Shown here piece after piece: positions 8,437-16,160 of a stretch of 34,102 nt of DNA (the first letter of the stretch is position 1; the number at the start of each line of letters is the position of its first letter). The notes under the pieces are model-generated. The model did not search any database, was not told the origin of the DNA, and was given only the letters and a program-made list of their open reading frames with translations. The DNA is from Solirubrobacteraceae bacterium (GTDB lineage Bacteria; Actinomycetota; Thermoleophilia; Solirubrobacterales; Solirubrobacteraceae), in assembly GCA_030447275.1 (NCBI GenBank), contig JAUJPF010000041.1, forward strand, positions 1 through 34,102, written 5' to 3'. The position numbers and the translations under genes were made by a program.

Positions 8437-9325
8437 CCGGCGTGATCCTCGCAGCGACGTCCTCCGGGCGCGCGCCGGTCACGTCGACCAGCTCCGCCCC
8501 GGCCAGCTTCCGCATCCACGTCAGCTGCCGCTTGGCGTAGTTGCGCGTCCGGCGCTTCATCGCCTCGACGTCGCCCGCGAGCAGGTCCTCGAACCCGAGC
8601 GCCTTGCGCGCGGTTTCGGACGCGCCCGCCGCGTGCGCGTGGCGGACCTCGTCGACCGCGCCGGCGGCGACCATCGCCTCGACGCGGCGGTCGATCCGCT
8701 CGTACAGCGCGTCGCGCTCCATCGTCAGCCCGACGAGCCGCGTCGGGTGACGCGTCCCTGCCGTCCACAGCCGGTTGGGGCTCGCGTCGTCGGGGGGCTC
8801 GAGCTCATCGAGGTCGTGCAGCTCGAGTGACCGGATGATCCGCGAGCGGTCGCGCGGGTCGACGCGCTCGGCCGCCCACGGCGCGCGGCGCGCCAGCTCC
8901 GCGTGCAGCGCCTCGGGCCCGCGCGCCGCCATCGCCTCCTCCCAGCCGCGCCGCAGCTCGGCGGGCGGCGCGGGCTTCAGGTCGAGGTCGGCGAGCGCCG
9001 CGCGGAGGTACAGACCGGTGCCGCCGACGACGATCGGCGTCGCACCGGCGCCGACGAGGTCGTCGATCTCGGCGTGCGCGAGCCGCGCGTACTCGCCGGC
9101 GCTGAAGCGGGCGTCGACGGGGAGGAACGAGACGAGCCGGTGCTCGAGCGTGCGCTGCTCCTCCGGCGTGGCGACGCCGGTCAGCACCTCGAGCCCGCGG
9201 TAGACCTGGAGCGCGTCCGCCGACACCGCCACCGGCCGCTCGCCCCGCTCGCGCAGCCGCGCGGCGACGGCGAGCGCCACGCCGGTCTTGCCGACCGCGG
9301 TCGGGCCGAAGAGCGCGAGGACCAC
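8426..9325 (-). CDS. miaA: tRNA dimethylallyltransferase
   Basis: MiaA adds a dimethylallyl group to N6 of A37 in tRNAs reading UNN codons, giving i6A37. The P-loop FGPTAVGKT is at residues 6-14, right at the N-terminus. DALQVYRGLEVLTGVATPEE corresponds to the substrate-binding DSMQVY...TAKPTPEE segment. Other family motifs are GGTGLY, DRSRIIRSLE, the LVGLTMERDALYERID region and KRRTRNYAKRQLTWMRK near the C-terminus. The protein is 299 aa from GTG 9325; no closer ATG exists and the P-loop position supports this start. It is divergent from the FIST gene (64 bp apart). miaB, whose product acts on the i6A made here, lies about 5.5 kb away on the same strand. Confidence 0.95.
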   Translation of the reverse strand: MVLALFGPTAVGKTGVALAVAARLRERGERPVAVSADALQVYRGLEVLTGVATPEEQRTLEHRLVSFLPVDARFSAGEYARLAHAEIDDLVGAGATPIVVGGTGLYLRAALADLDLKPAPPAELRRGWEEAMAARGPEALHAELARRAPWAAERVDPRDRSRIIRSLELHDLDELEPPDDASPNRLWTAGTRHPTRLVGLTMERDALYERIDRRVEAMVAAGAVDEVRHAHAAGASETARKALGFEDLLAGDVEAMKRRTRNYAKRQLTWMRKLAGAELVDVTGARPEDVAARITPDAV

Positions 9326-9389
9326 GCGGCGAGTATGCCCGCCCCCGTGCGGCGCGTCGCAACCACCCCCGCCCGGTACGGTGCCCTGC

Positions 9390-10556
9390 ATGACCGTCCA
9401 CATCGGGTCGGGCCTCGCGACCGGCGGCGACGCGCGCGTCTCCGCCGTCGAGGCGGCGCTCGAGGCGCGCGACGGACTCGGCGGCCAGCACGCCGATCTG
9501 GCCGTCGTCTTCGTCGCCGGCGCGCACGTCGCCGTGGCCGAGGCGGTGCTGGAAGGCATCCACGAGGCGCTCGCGCCCGGCGCGCTGGTGGGCTGCGGCG
9601 CCGGCGGCGTCCTCGGCGGCCGGCGCGAGGTCGAAACCGGCACCGCGGTCTCCGTGTGGGCCGCGTCGCTCGGCGACGGGGAGGCCGAGAGCTTCCACGC
9701 CGAGGCCGAGGAGCTCGACGGCGGGATCGCCGTCCACGGCTTCCCCGACTTCGCCGGCGCAGCGGGGGCGCTGCTCATCCCGGACCCGTACTCCTTCCCC
9801 ACCGACGCCGTGCTGCGCGAGCTGGCCGCCCGCTCCCCGGGCGTCCCCGTCGTGGGCGGCCTGGCCAGCGCCGGGCAGCCCGGCGGGCGGGGCGCGCTGC
9901 TGCTGCACGGCGAGGACGTCGTCGAGGGCGGCGCCGTCGGCGTGCGACTGGACGGCGTCGAGGTCCTGCCGTGCGTCTCGCAGGGCGCCGCACCGGTCGG
10001 CCCCGAGCTGACGGTCACCGCGGCCGACGGCCAGGTCATCACCGAGCTGGCCGGCAAGCCCGCGCTCGAGAAGCTGCGCGAGGTGATCCTCGACCTGCCG
10101 GTCCACGAGCGCGAGCTGGTCGCGCGCGGGCCGCTGCTCGGCGTGGTGGTCGGCGGCGGCAAGCCCGAGTACGTCCAGGGGGACTTCCTCGTGCGCGGCC
10201 TCGTCGGCGCCGACCCCGACCGCGGGACGATCGCCGTCGGCGCGCCGGTCTCGCCCGGTCAGGTCGTGCGGCTGCACGCGCGCGACGCCGACTCCGCCGA
10301 CCGCGACCTGCGCGAGGCGCTCGGCCTGCGCCGCGAGGCGCTCGGCGGCGCGGTGCCGGCGGGGGCGCTCGTCTTCACCTGCAACGGCCGCGGGCGCTCG
10401 ATGTTCGGCACCTCCGACCACGACGCCGAGGCGATCGGCGACGAGCTGGGCGACGTGCCGCAGGCCGGGTTCTTCGCGGCTGGCGAGATCGGGCCGGTCG
10501 GTGGGGAGAGCTTCCTGCACGGCTTCACCGCGACCGTCGGGGTGTTCCCGTCGTGA
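9390..10556 (+). CDS. FIST-domain sensory protein
   Basis: A 388-aa soluble protein with FIST N and C domains, a proposed small-ligand-binding sensory module usually linked to signal transduction. The N-terminal part holds repeated glycine-rich strands (LVGCGAGGVLGGRREVETG, then PVVGGLASAGQPGGRGALL). The C-terminal part has the family's FTCNGRGRSMFG followed by GFFAAGEIGPVGGESFLHGFTATV, the most conserved FIST_C stretch. It has no kinase, cyclase or other output domain, so it may act by itself or through a partner. Its TGA overlaps the GTG of the following dehydrogenase (GTGA 10553-10556), suggesting the two are made together. The ligand is unknown. Confidence 0.85.
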   Translation: MTVHIGSGLATGGDARVSAVEAALEARDGLGGQHADLAVVFVAGAHVAVAEAVLEGIHEALAPGALVGCGAGGVLGGRREVETGTAVSVWAASLGDGEAESFHAEAEELDGGIAVHGFPDFAGAAGALLIPDPYSFPTDAVLRELAARSPGVPVVGGLASAGQPGGRGALLLHGEDVVEGGAVGVRLDGVEVLPCVSQGAAPVGPELTVTAADGQVITELAGKPALEKLREVILDLPVHERELVARGPLLGVVVGGGKPEYVQGDFLVRGLVGADPDRGTIAVGAPVSPGQVVRLHARDADSADRDLREALGLRREALGGAVPAGALVFTCNGRGRSMFGTSDHDAEAIGDELGDVPQAGFFAAGEIGPVGGESFLHGFTATVGVFPS

Positions 10557-11356
10557 GCGGCCACGTCGACGTCCGCGGGGCGCGGGTCCTGCTCACCGGG
10601 GCGACCGGCGGGCTCGGGCAGGCGATCGCCGGCGAGCTGGCCGGGCGCGGTGCGACGCTGGTGCTCACCGGCCGGAACACCGAGGTCCTGGAGCCGCTCG
10701 CGGCGTCGCTGGGCGGCGAGGCGCTGGTCGTCGATCTCGCGCGGCGCGACGACGTCGAGCGGCTGCTGCGCGAGTGCGGCGAGGTCGACGTGCTCGTGGC
10801 CAACGCCGCGCTGCCGGGATCGGGGCGGTTCGACTCGTACACCGTCGAGCAGATCGACCGCGTCCTCGACGTGAACCTCCGCGCCCCGATCGTCATGGGG
10901 CGCGCGCTGGCTCCCGGGATGGTCGAGCGGGAGCGCGGCCAGCTCGTCTTCATCTCGTCGCTGTCGGGCAAGGCGGCGAGCGGCGGAGCGTCGATGTACA
11001 GCGCGACCAAGTTCGGCCTGCGCGGCTTCGCCCTGTCGCTGCGCGGCGACCTCCACGGGCAGGGCGTCGGCGCGACCGTCGTCAATCCGGGGTTCATCAG
11101 CGAGGCCGGGATGTTCCACGACACCGGCACGAAGCTGCCGCCGGGCTTCGGGACGAAGAAGCCGGCCGACGTGGCGCGCGCGGTCGTGCGGGCGATCGAG
11201 GACGATCCCGCCGAGATCGACGTGGCGCCGCTGACGCTGAGGGCGGGCGCGGCGTTCGGCGGGCTCGCCCCTCGGCTCGCGGATGCCGTCGGCCGGCGGC
11301 TCGGCTCGTCGGAGATCGCGTCGCAGATGGGCGAAGCGCAGTCCTCGAAGCGCTAG
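10553..11356 (+). CDS. Short-chain dehydrogenase/reductase
   Basis: A classical SDR of 267 aa with a Rossmann fold. TGATGGLG (about 16-23) binds the dinucleotide. VANAAL replaces the usual NNAG. The catalytic Ser is in FISSLSG and the YSATK motif supplies Tyr and Lys. An Arg in LTGRN after the second strand suggests NADP(H), though this is weak. A C-terminal extension (ADVARAVVRAIEDDPAEIDVAPL) is common in SDRs acting on lipids or acyl chains, but the substrate is unknown. Start GTG 10553 overlaps the FIST stop codon, so translation is probably coupled. It is followed by a repeat-bearing intergenic region. Confidence 0.85.
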   Translation: MSGHVDVRGARVLLTGATGGLGQAIAGELAGRGATLVLTGRNTEVLEPLAASLGGEALVVDLARRDDVERLLRECGEVDVLVANAALPGSGRFDSYTVEQIDRVLDVNLRAPIVMGRALAPGMVERERGQLVFISSLSGKAASGGASMYSATKFGLRGFALSLRGDLHGQGVGATVVNPGFISEAGMFHDTGTKLPPGFGTKKPADVARAVVRAIEDDPAEIDVAPLTLRAGAAFGGLAPRLADAVGRRLGSSEIASQMGEAQSSKR

Positions 11357-11410
11357 CCGGCGCGGTCGCCTAGCGACCCGGCGACCCGGCGCGCCGGCGA
11401 GCGACGGAGG

Positions 11411-11524
11411 GTGCACAACGCTCCACGCGCCCGCACCGGAATCCGGGCGTGTGCAGTCCGGCACCCCTGGCGTGCGTTTCGCTCCACGCGCGCCGTCGGC
11501 GGGCGTCGGTGGAACGAAGTGCAC
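11411..11524. repeat. Three copies of a 16-bp motif between convergent genes
   Basis: The intergenic region between the SDR and the next gene holds three near-identical 16-mers with consensus GTGCRYWWCGYTCCAC. Copy A is at 11411-11426 (GTGCACAACGCTCCAC, plus strand) and copy B at 11472-11487 (GTGCGTTTCGCTCCAC, plus strand). Copy C is at 11509-11524 on the minus strand (GTGCACTTCGTTCCAC). A and C therefore form an inverted repeat spanning 114 bp. The placement past two converging stop codons suits a bidirectional terminator or a dispersed intergenic repeat better than an operator. Confidence 0.6.
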
Positions 11525-11531
11525 ACGCGCC

Positions 11532-12035
11532 TCACAGCGGCGGGAAGACGTTCGCGAACGCCGCCAGCACCTCGTGCAGCTCACCGTGCTCGGTGCTCAG
11601 CGGGGGATCGGGGACGTGGAGGTAGTCGAACGCCGCGTGCTGGCCCGCCTCGCCGCCGTCGAAGATCAGCAGGAGGTAGATGCCGGGCGGCGTGTCGGCC
11701 GGGACGCGGAAGCGGCCGCGGGGCGCGCGGCGCGGCCACCGCGGCCGCGGGCGTCGCAGCACGTCCCGCGTCGGCGTGTCGGCGCGGTACCCGCTCGCCA
11801 GCTGCGGCGGACCGGCGCCGCCCCGGAACAGCCCGGCGGGCGGGTTCATCACGATCCGGTACGCCGGCCCGGTGACCACCAGCTGTCCGGGTCGCGCCAC
11901 CACCGGGAACGTGCACCCGCACGGGCCGTGCGCGGCGGCGGAGTCCGCGGCCGGGCCGGCCGCCGCGGTTGCGGCGGCGGCGGCAGCGGCGCACCAGGCC
12001 ACCGCGGCGCGGAGGATCAGGCGTGGCATCGCCAT
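11532..12035 (-). CDS. Hypothetical secreted protein
   Basis: A 167-aa protein of no recognised family. Residues 1 to about 26 look like a signal peptide: a short basic start (MAMPRLILR) followed by a long alanine-rich hydrophobic stretch. A CGC cysteine pair comes soon after (HGPCGC). The mature part is proline- and glycine-rich with predicted beta strands (QLVVTGPAYRIVM, GIYLLLIFDGG), suggesting a small extracellular beta domain. A second ATG at 12029 is possible. It sits downstream of the radical SAM gene on the same strand after about 150 bp of very GC-rich DNA. Confidence 0.55.
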   Translation of the reverse strand: MAMPRLILRAAVAWCAAAAAAATAAAGPAADSAAAHGPCGCTFPVVARPGQLVVTGPAYRIVMNPPAGLFRGGAGPPQLASGYRADTPTRDVLRRPRPRWPRRAPRGRFRVPADTPPGIYLLLIFDGGEAGQHAAFDYLHVPDPPLSTEHGELHEVLAAFANVFPPL

Positions 12036-12185
12036 CCACTACGCGCGCGGTGGGCGCAGAGGTCCGCGCGGCGCGCGGCGGGCGCCGCGCCGGGCGCGCT
12101 GCGACGCCGCGTCTCTCCCGCACGTCGCCTCTCGCCGCGCGGCGGAGCGTCGCGCGGCCCGCGCGAGGGCGCGAGGGCGCGAGCG

Positions 12186-14335
12186 TCAGAACAACGACTG
12201 CTGCGCCGCCGCCACCTCCCGCTCGCGCCGCTCCGCCGCCAGCGTCCGCTCGACCACGCGCGCCTCCTCGCCTCGACCTCCGCGGCCCCCGCGCGGACCC
12301 CCCCCCGCCCGGCGCGGCCGGGCGCCGCGCCGACGCCGCGCAGGTCGCGCGGCCAGGTGCCGCTGCGCAGCTCGTCGCTCCTGACGAGCTCCGCCAGCCG
12401 CTTGCGCTCCGCCGGTGGGGCGTACGCGCCGCGGCGGTAGAGCTCCTCGTAGCGCGGGACGAGGTCCGGACGGTAGGAGCGCAGCCAGTCCATGAAGATC
12501 TCCTTGACCTCGCGGCGCAGGTGCAGCGCGATGCCTCCGATCCCCGTCGCACCGGCCTCGGCCGCCATCGTGAGGATGCGCTCGACCTGCTCCGGCGCGT
12601 CGTTGATCCCGGGCATGAGCGGCGCGACGAGGATCCCGCACGGGATGCCCGCCGCGTTGAGCGCCGCCACCGCCTCCATCCGCGCCTTCGGGTTGGGCGT
12701 GTGCGGCTCGCTGGCCCGCCACGCCTTCTCGTCCATCGTCGGGATGGAGAGGTTCGCGTGCATCGGCGCGACCGCCGCGACCTCCTTCATCAGATCGAGG
12801 TCGCGCAGCAGCAGCGGCGACTTCGTGAGGATCGAGCACGGGTTCGCGAAGTCGCGCATCGCCTCCCAGATCCCGCGCATCAGCTTGTAGCGGCCCTCGA
12901 CCCACTGGTACGGGTCGGTGTTCGTCCCCATCGCGACGTGCTCGCCCTTCCACGACCTCCGCCCGAGCTCCGTCCGCACCACCTCGGGCACGTTGACCTT
13001 GACGACGATCTCCTTCTCGAAGTCGCGGCCCGCGTTCAGGTCGAGGTACGTGTGCGTCGGCCGGGCGAAGCAGTTGTGGCTGACGACGCCGTTGGAGATG
13101 AAGTCGCCGGTGCCCGTCGTGATGTCGTACATCCGCGCCGCGGAGCCGAGCGGCTCGATCGACACCACGCGGGTCCGCGCGTCCGACTTCAGGGCGAAGC
13201 CCTGGACCTGCCGCTTGCGCGTGATCGCCGGGTCGGTCGTGTGGAAGAAGCGCAGGCGTTCGCGGAGGCCGCCGCGGAGGCGGACGTAGCTGACGCCGCT
13301 CGCGTTCGCCCGCTCCTCTACTACATCGAACCCGAAGTGCCGGAAGCAGGCCAGCGTCCAGTCGAGGATCGCCCGATCCTTGTTGGATATCCGCAGCGCC
13401 TCCCGCCCGCACGACCCCTCGGCGTCGAAGATCCCCGCGAGGAACCCCTTGCGCCAATCGTCGCTCGGCGACAGCGGCCAGCGGATCAGCTCGGTGATCG
13501 TGTCGACGTTGCGCCGAGTCTGCGTACGGATCGCTCCCATAGCGCGACGCTCCGCGGTAGCTGCAGCGAAGGCGGAGCGCGCGGCCCAGACGCCGAACCC
13601 GATCAGGTACTCCTGCGCTCGCTCAAGAGCCTCGTCGTCGGCGAGCGCGAGGCGGAAGACGCTGCGCAGGTACGGATGTCTCCCGCTTGGGGGTGTGTAC
13701 ACGCTTGACCGCAGGTGTCCGTCGCCACGCGCCATCCCGCAGAGGTAGCCGCGCATGTAGTCCTTCGTCTCGTCCGGCGGGTGCGCGAACTTCCCCGTAC
13801 CGAGCAGCTCGTTGTTCAGCGTCAGGTGCGGCCGCTGGTTCCAGCCCTGCTCGGCTCCGGTGACGTACTTCCACCCGCGGCCCGTCAAGAACCGGTGGTC
13901 GCCGCTGGTGATGAGGACGGTCCCGTCCTCGAGCACGATCCGGAACGCCGGCTTCACCGTCCGCCAATGCTGGCGCACCTCGGTCTCGACGTACCGGCGG
14001 TAGTGGCCGCGCACCTCGGTCCCAATGATCCGGTCGCCGACATCGAGATCCTTTATCGGTCGCGTGCGCCCGTCCGCCATGAGGATTGGCGTAAATTCCG
14101 TTAAGCAATAGGTGCAAGCATGAGAGCATCCCCGGTACGGGTTGATGGTCCACCGGAACGGAACCTGGGACACCTCCGGCACCCGGTTGAGCGCCGATTT
14201 CGCGCGGATCTCGTAGAAACGGGTGTCGAGCGCCTCGGGTGCGTCGAAGCGGCGCACGACCGCCTCCTCGCGGTAGCCGGGCAGCCTCCGGCGCTCCTCC
14301 TCGTCGACTCGCAGGTTGTCCCAGCGCACGAACAC
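12186..14335 (-). CDS. Intein-containing Rv2578c-family radical SAM protein; C-terminal tail frameshifted
   Basis: This family is related to spore photoproduct lyase-like radical SAM enzymes; its reaction is not established. From GTG 14335 the N-extein reads MFVRWDNLRV and carries PYRGCSHACTY. The cluster motif CxxxCxxC is completed only after the intein, by the Cys of CFARPTHTYLDL. The C-extein then follows the family (GTNTDPYQ, SILTKS, VAPLMPGIND, LHLR, YEELYRRGAYAPP). The frame breaks near a run of nine C at 12298-12306 (G on the coding strand). Shifting one base there gives ...VVERTLAAERREREVAAAQQSLF with stop at 12186, the expected SLF-type ending. Without the shift the frame runs on to 12017 as an Arg/Ala-rich tail. 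The catalytic core is intact either way. An SOS box overlaps the start codon. Confidence 0.85.
13073..14107 (-). mobile_element. Intein with LAGLIDADG homing endonuclease
   Basis: A 345-residue protein-splicing element, residues 77-421 of the radical SAM precursor. It begins with Cys (CLTEFTPILMADG, block A). Block B is ITSGDHRFLT with its His. Two LAGLIDADG-type helices follow: YLCGMARGDGH and FLAGIFDAEGS. It ends with MYDITTGTGDFISNG and VVSHN, followed by Cys+1 of the host. All residues for class 1 splicing (Cys1, block B His, penultimate His, Asn, Cys+1) are present, and both endonuclease motifs keep their acidic residues, so splicing and homing both look possible. Parts of it are AT-richer than the flanks (for example 14040-14110 and 13315-13345), consistent with horizontal origin. 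Confidence 0.93.
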
Positions 14336-14342
14336 ATGTTCG
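14329..14342. promoter_or_regulatory. LexA (SOS) box in a divergent promoter
   Basis: CGAACACATGTTCG matches the Gram-positive/actinobacterial LexA consensus CGAAC-N4-GTTCG exactly, including its internal purine/pyrimidine preferences. It has perfect 6-bp arms (CGAACA/TGTTCG). It covers the GTG start (14335) of the radical SAM gene and ends 25 bp before the GNAT start. A TACGAT -10-like box for the GNAT gene lies at 14351-14356, placing the box in the -35/spacer region. Bound LexA would block both genes. From memory, the mycobacterial homologue Rv2578c has also been listed as LexA-controlled. Confidence 0.8.
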
Positions 14343-14367
14343 CATACGGGTACGATGGAATGCGAGC

Positions 14368-14835
14368 ATGAGCCCCGCCATCGCGCCCGCCACCGAAGCC
14401 GACCTCGTCGACGTCCTGCCGCTGTTCGCCGGCTACCAGCGCTTCTACGCCGGCGAGGCGCGCAGCGATGACGAGAACCGCGCCTTCCTGACCCGCTTCA
14501 TCGCGCCCCACGACGCCGGCCTCCTCCTCCTCGCCCGCGACGACCACGGCAACGGCAACTCCGTCGGCTTCGCCAACCTCTACTGGACCTACAGCTCGAT
14601 CAGCGCCCGCGAGCACGTGCTGATGAACGACCTCTTCGTCGCGGACGACGGCCGTGGCAGCGGCGTCGGCCACGCGCTGATCGAAGCCGCCGCCGCAATC
14701 ACCCGCGGGCGCGGGGCGCAACACCTCACTTGGCAGACCGCCGTCGACAACCGCCGCGCGCAGCGGCTCTACGAGCGCTTCCAGGCCGAGCGGACGATCT
14801 GGTTCGAGTACGAGCTCACGACCGGCGACTACTAG
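14368..14835 (+). CDS. GNAT-family N-acetyltransferase
   Basis: A single-domain GCN5-related acetyltransferase of 155 aa. Motif A, which binds the acetyl-CoA pyrophosphate, is LFVADDGRGSGVGHALIEAA with the R/QxxGxG/A pattern. Motif B is VDNRRAQRLYERF, where the Tyr usually acts as general acid. The N-terminus (IAPATEADLVDVLPLF) is the standard first strand and helix. The acceptor is unknown. The ATG is 32 bp from the divergent radical SAM start and shares its SOS box, so it may be DNA-damage inducible. Its TAG shares CTAG with the miaB stop. Confidence 0.85.
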   Translation: MSPAIAPATEADLVDVLPLFAGYQRFYAGEARSDDENRAFLTRFIAPHDAGLLLLARDDHGNGNSVGFANLYWTYSSISAREHVLMNDLFVADDGRGSGVGHALIEAAAAITRGRGAQHLTWQTAVDNRRAQRLYERFQAERTIWFEYELTTGDY

Positions 14836-16151
14836 CCGAGCGCGCGGGCGAGCAGCGACTCCTCGCCCGCCAGCGTCTGCGACGTCGCCGCCGAGATCTC
14901 GACCTGAACGACGTCCCCGGGCGCCGCGAGCCCGCTGAAGTTCACGACCTTCCCGTGCCGCGTCCGGCCGCGCAGCTTCGTCGGGTCGGTCCGCGAGGAG
15001 CCCTCGACGAGCACCTCGAGCGTCCGCCCCACGAACCGCTGCGCCCGCTCGCGCGCCCGCCGCTGGACGACCTCGACCAGCCGCTCCATCCGCTCCACCG
15101 CGACCTCGTGCGGGATGAGCCCGTCGGCGAACGACGCCGCCTCCGTCCCGCGCCGCGGCGAGTAGATGAAGGTGAAGGCGCCGTCGTAGCCGACCTCCTC
15201 GCACACCCCGAGGGTCGCGGCGAAGTCCTCCTCCGTCTCGCCGGGGAAGCCGACGATGACGTCGGTCGTGAGCGCGACGTCGGGCACGTGCTCGCGGATC
15301 AGCGCGACGCGGTCGAGGTAGCGCTCGCGCGAGTACGTCCGCCGCATCGCCTTCAGCACGCGCGTCGAGCCCGACTGGAGCGGCAGGTGGATGTGTTCGC
15401 ACAGCGACCGCAGCTCGGCGTGGGCGAGCACGACGTCCTCGCGCATGTCCTTCGGGTGCGGCGACGTGTAGCGGAGACGCTCGACGCCCGTCGCGTCGAC
15501 GGCGCGCAGCAGCTCGCTGAACGAGCGGCGCTCCGGCCGCAGGTCGCGCCCCCAGGAGTTGACGTTCTGCCCGAGCAGCGTCACCTCGCGCACGCCCTCG
15601 GCCACCAGCCGCTCGACCTCGGCGACCAGCTCGCCGAACGGGCGCGACACCTCGGTCCCGCGCGTCGACGGGACGATGCAGTACGAGCACCGGCAGTTGC
15701 AGCCGACGGAGATCTGGACCCACGCCTGGAAGTCTCGGGCGCGCTTCGTCGGGAGGTGCCCGGTGAAGCCCTCGAACTCGAAGAACCCCTGGGCGGTGAG
15801 CGAGTCGGACGTGAGGAACTCCGCGAGCTTGTGCACCTGGCCGGGGCCGAAGGCGACGTCGACGAACGGGAACTGGCGGAACACCTGGTCCTTCACCGAC
15901 TGCGCCCAGCAGCCGCCCACGCCGATGACGCGCTCGGGGTCGCGCCGCTTCAGCGCCGCCGCCTGGTTGAGGTGCGCGACGAAGCGCTCGTCGGCCTTCT
16001 CGCGGATCGAGCACGTGTTGAAGAGGATCAGCTCGGCCTCGTCGGCGCGCTCGGCCTCGGCGTACCCCAGCGACTCGAGCATCCCCTTCATCCGCTCGGA
16101 GTCGTGCTCGTTCATCTGGCACCCGAAGGTGGTGACGTGGAAGGACTTCAT
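14832..16151 (-). CDS. miaB: tRNA-2-methylthio-N6-dimethylallyladenosine synthase
   Basis: MiaB is a radical SAM methylthiotransferase that turns i6A37 (made by MiaA) into ms2i6A37 in tRNA. The 439-aa protein has the whole layout. The N-terminal MTTase domain has its three cluster cysteines (FGCQMN Cys11, NTCSIREKA Cys47, GGCWAQ Cys81). The radical SAM motif is GCNCRCSYC (Cys151, Cys155, Cys158). LLGQNVNSWG, HLPLQSGS and DVIVGFPGETEEDF follow in order, and a C-terminal TRAM domain begins near 375. The start ATG is preceded within 9 bp by the stop of a broken membrane-protein gene, so miaB is probably co-transcribed from the rny side. Confidence 0.97.
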   Translation of the reverse strand: MKSFHVTTFGCQMNEHDSERMKGMLESLGYAEAERADEAELILFNTCSIREKADERFVAHLNQAAALKRRDPERVIGVGGCWAQSVKDQVFRQFPFVDVAFGPGQVHKLAEFLTSDSLTAQGFFEFEGFTGHLPTKRARDFQAWVQISVGCNCRCSYCIVPSTRGTEVSRPFGELVAEVERLVAEGVREVTLLGQNVNSWGRDLRPERRSFSELLRAVDATGVERLRYTSPHPKDMREDVVLAHAELRSLCEHIHLPLQSGSTRVLKAMRRTYSRERYLDRVALIREHVPDVALTTDVIVGFPGETEEDFAATLGVCEEVGYDGAFTFIYSPRRGTEAASFADGLIPHEVAVERMERLVEVVQRRARERAQRFVGRTLEVLVEGSSRTDPTKLRGRTRHGKVVNFSGLAAPGDVVQVEISAATSQTLAGEESLLARALG

Positions 16152-16160
16152 GGCGGCGCG

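Noticed and set aside
12036..12185. Possible small RNA or gene between the hypothetical secreted protein and the radical SAM tail
   Set aside because: The DNA is almost all G and C with many interchangeable foldings. No coding or unique structural signal could be singled out.
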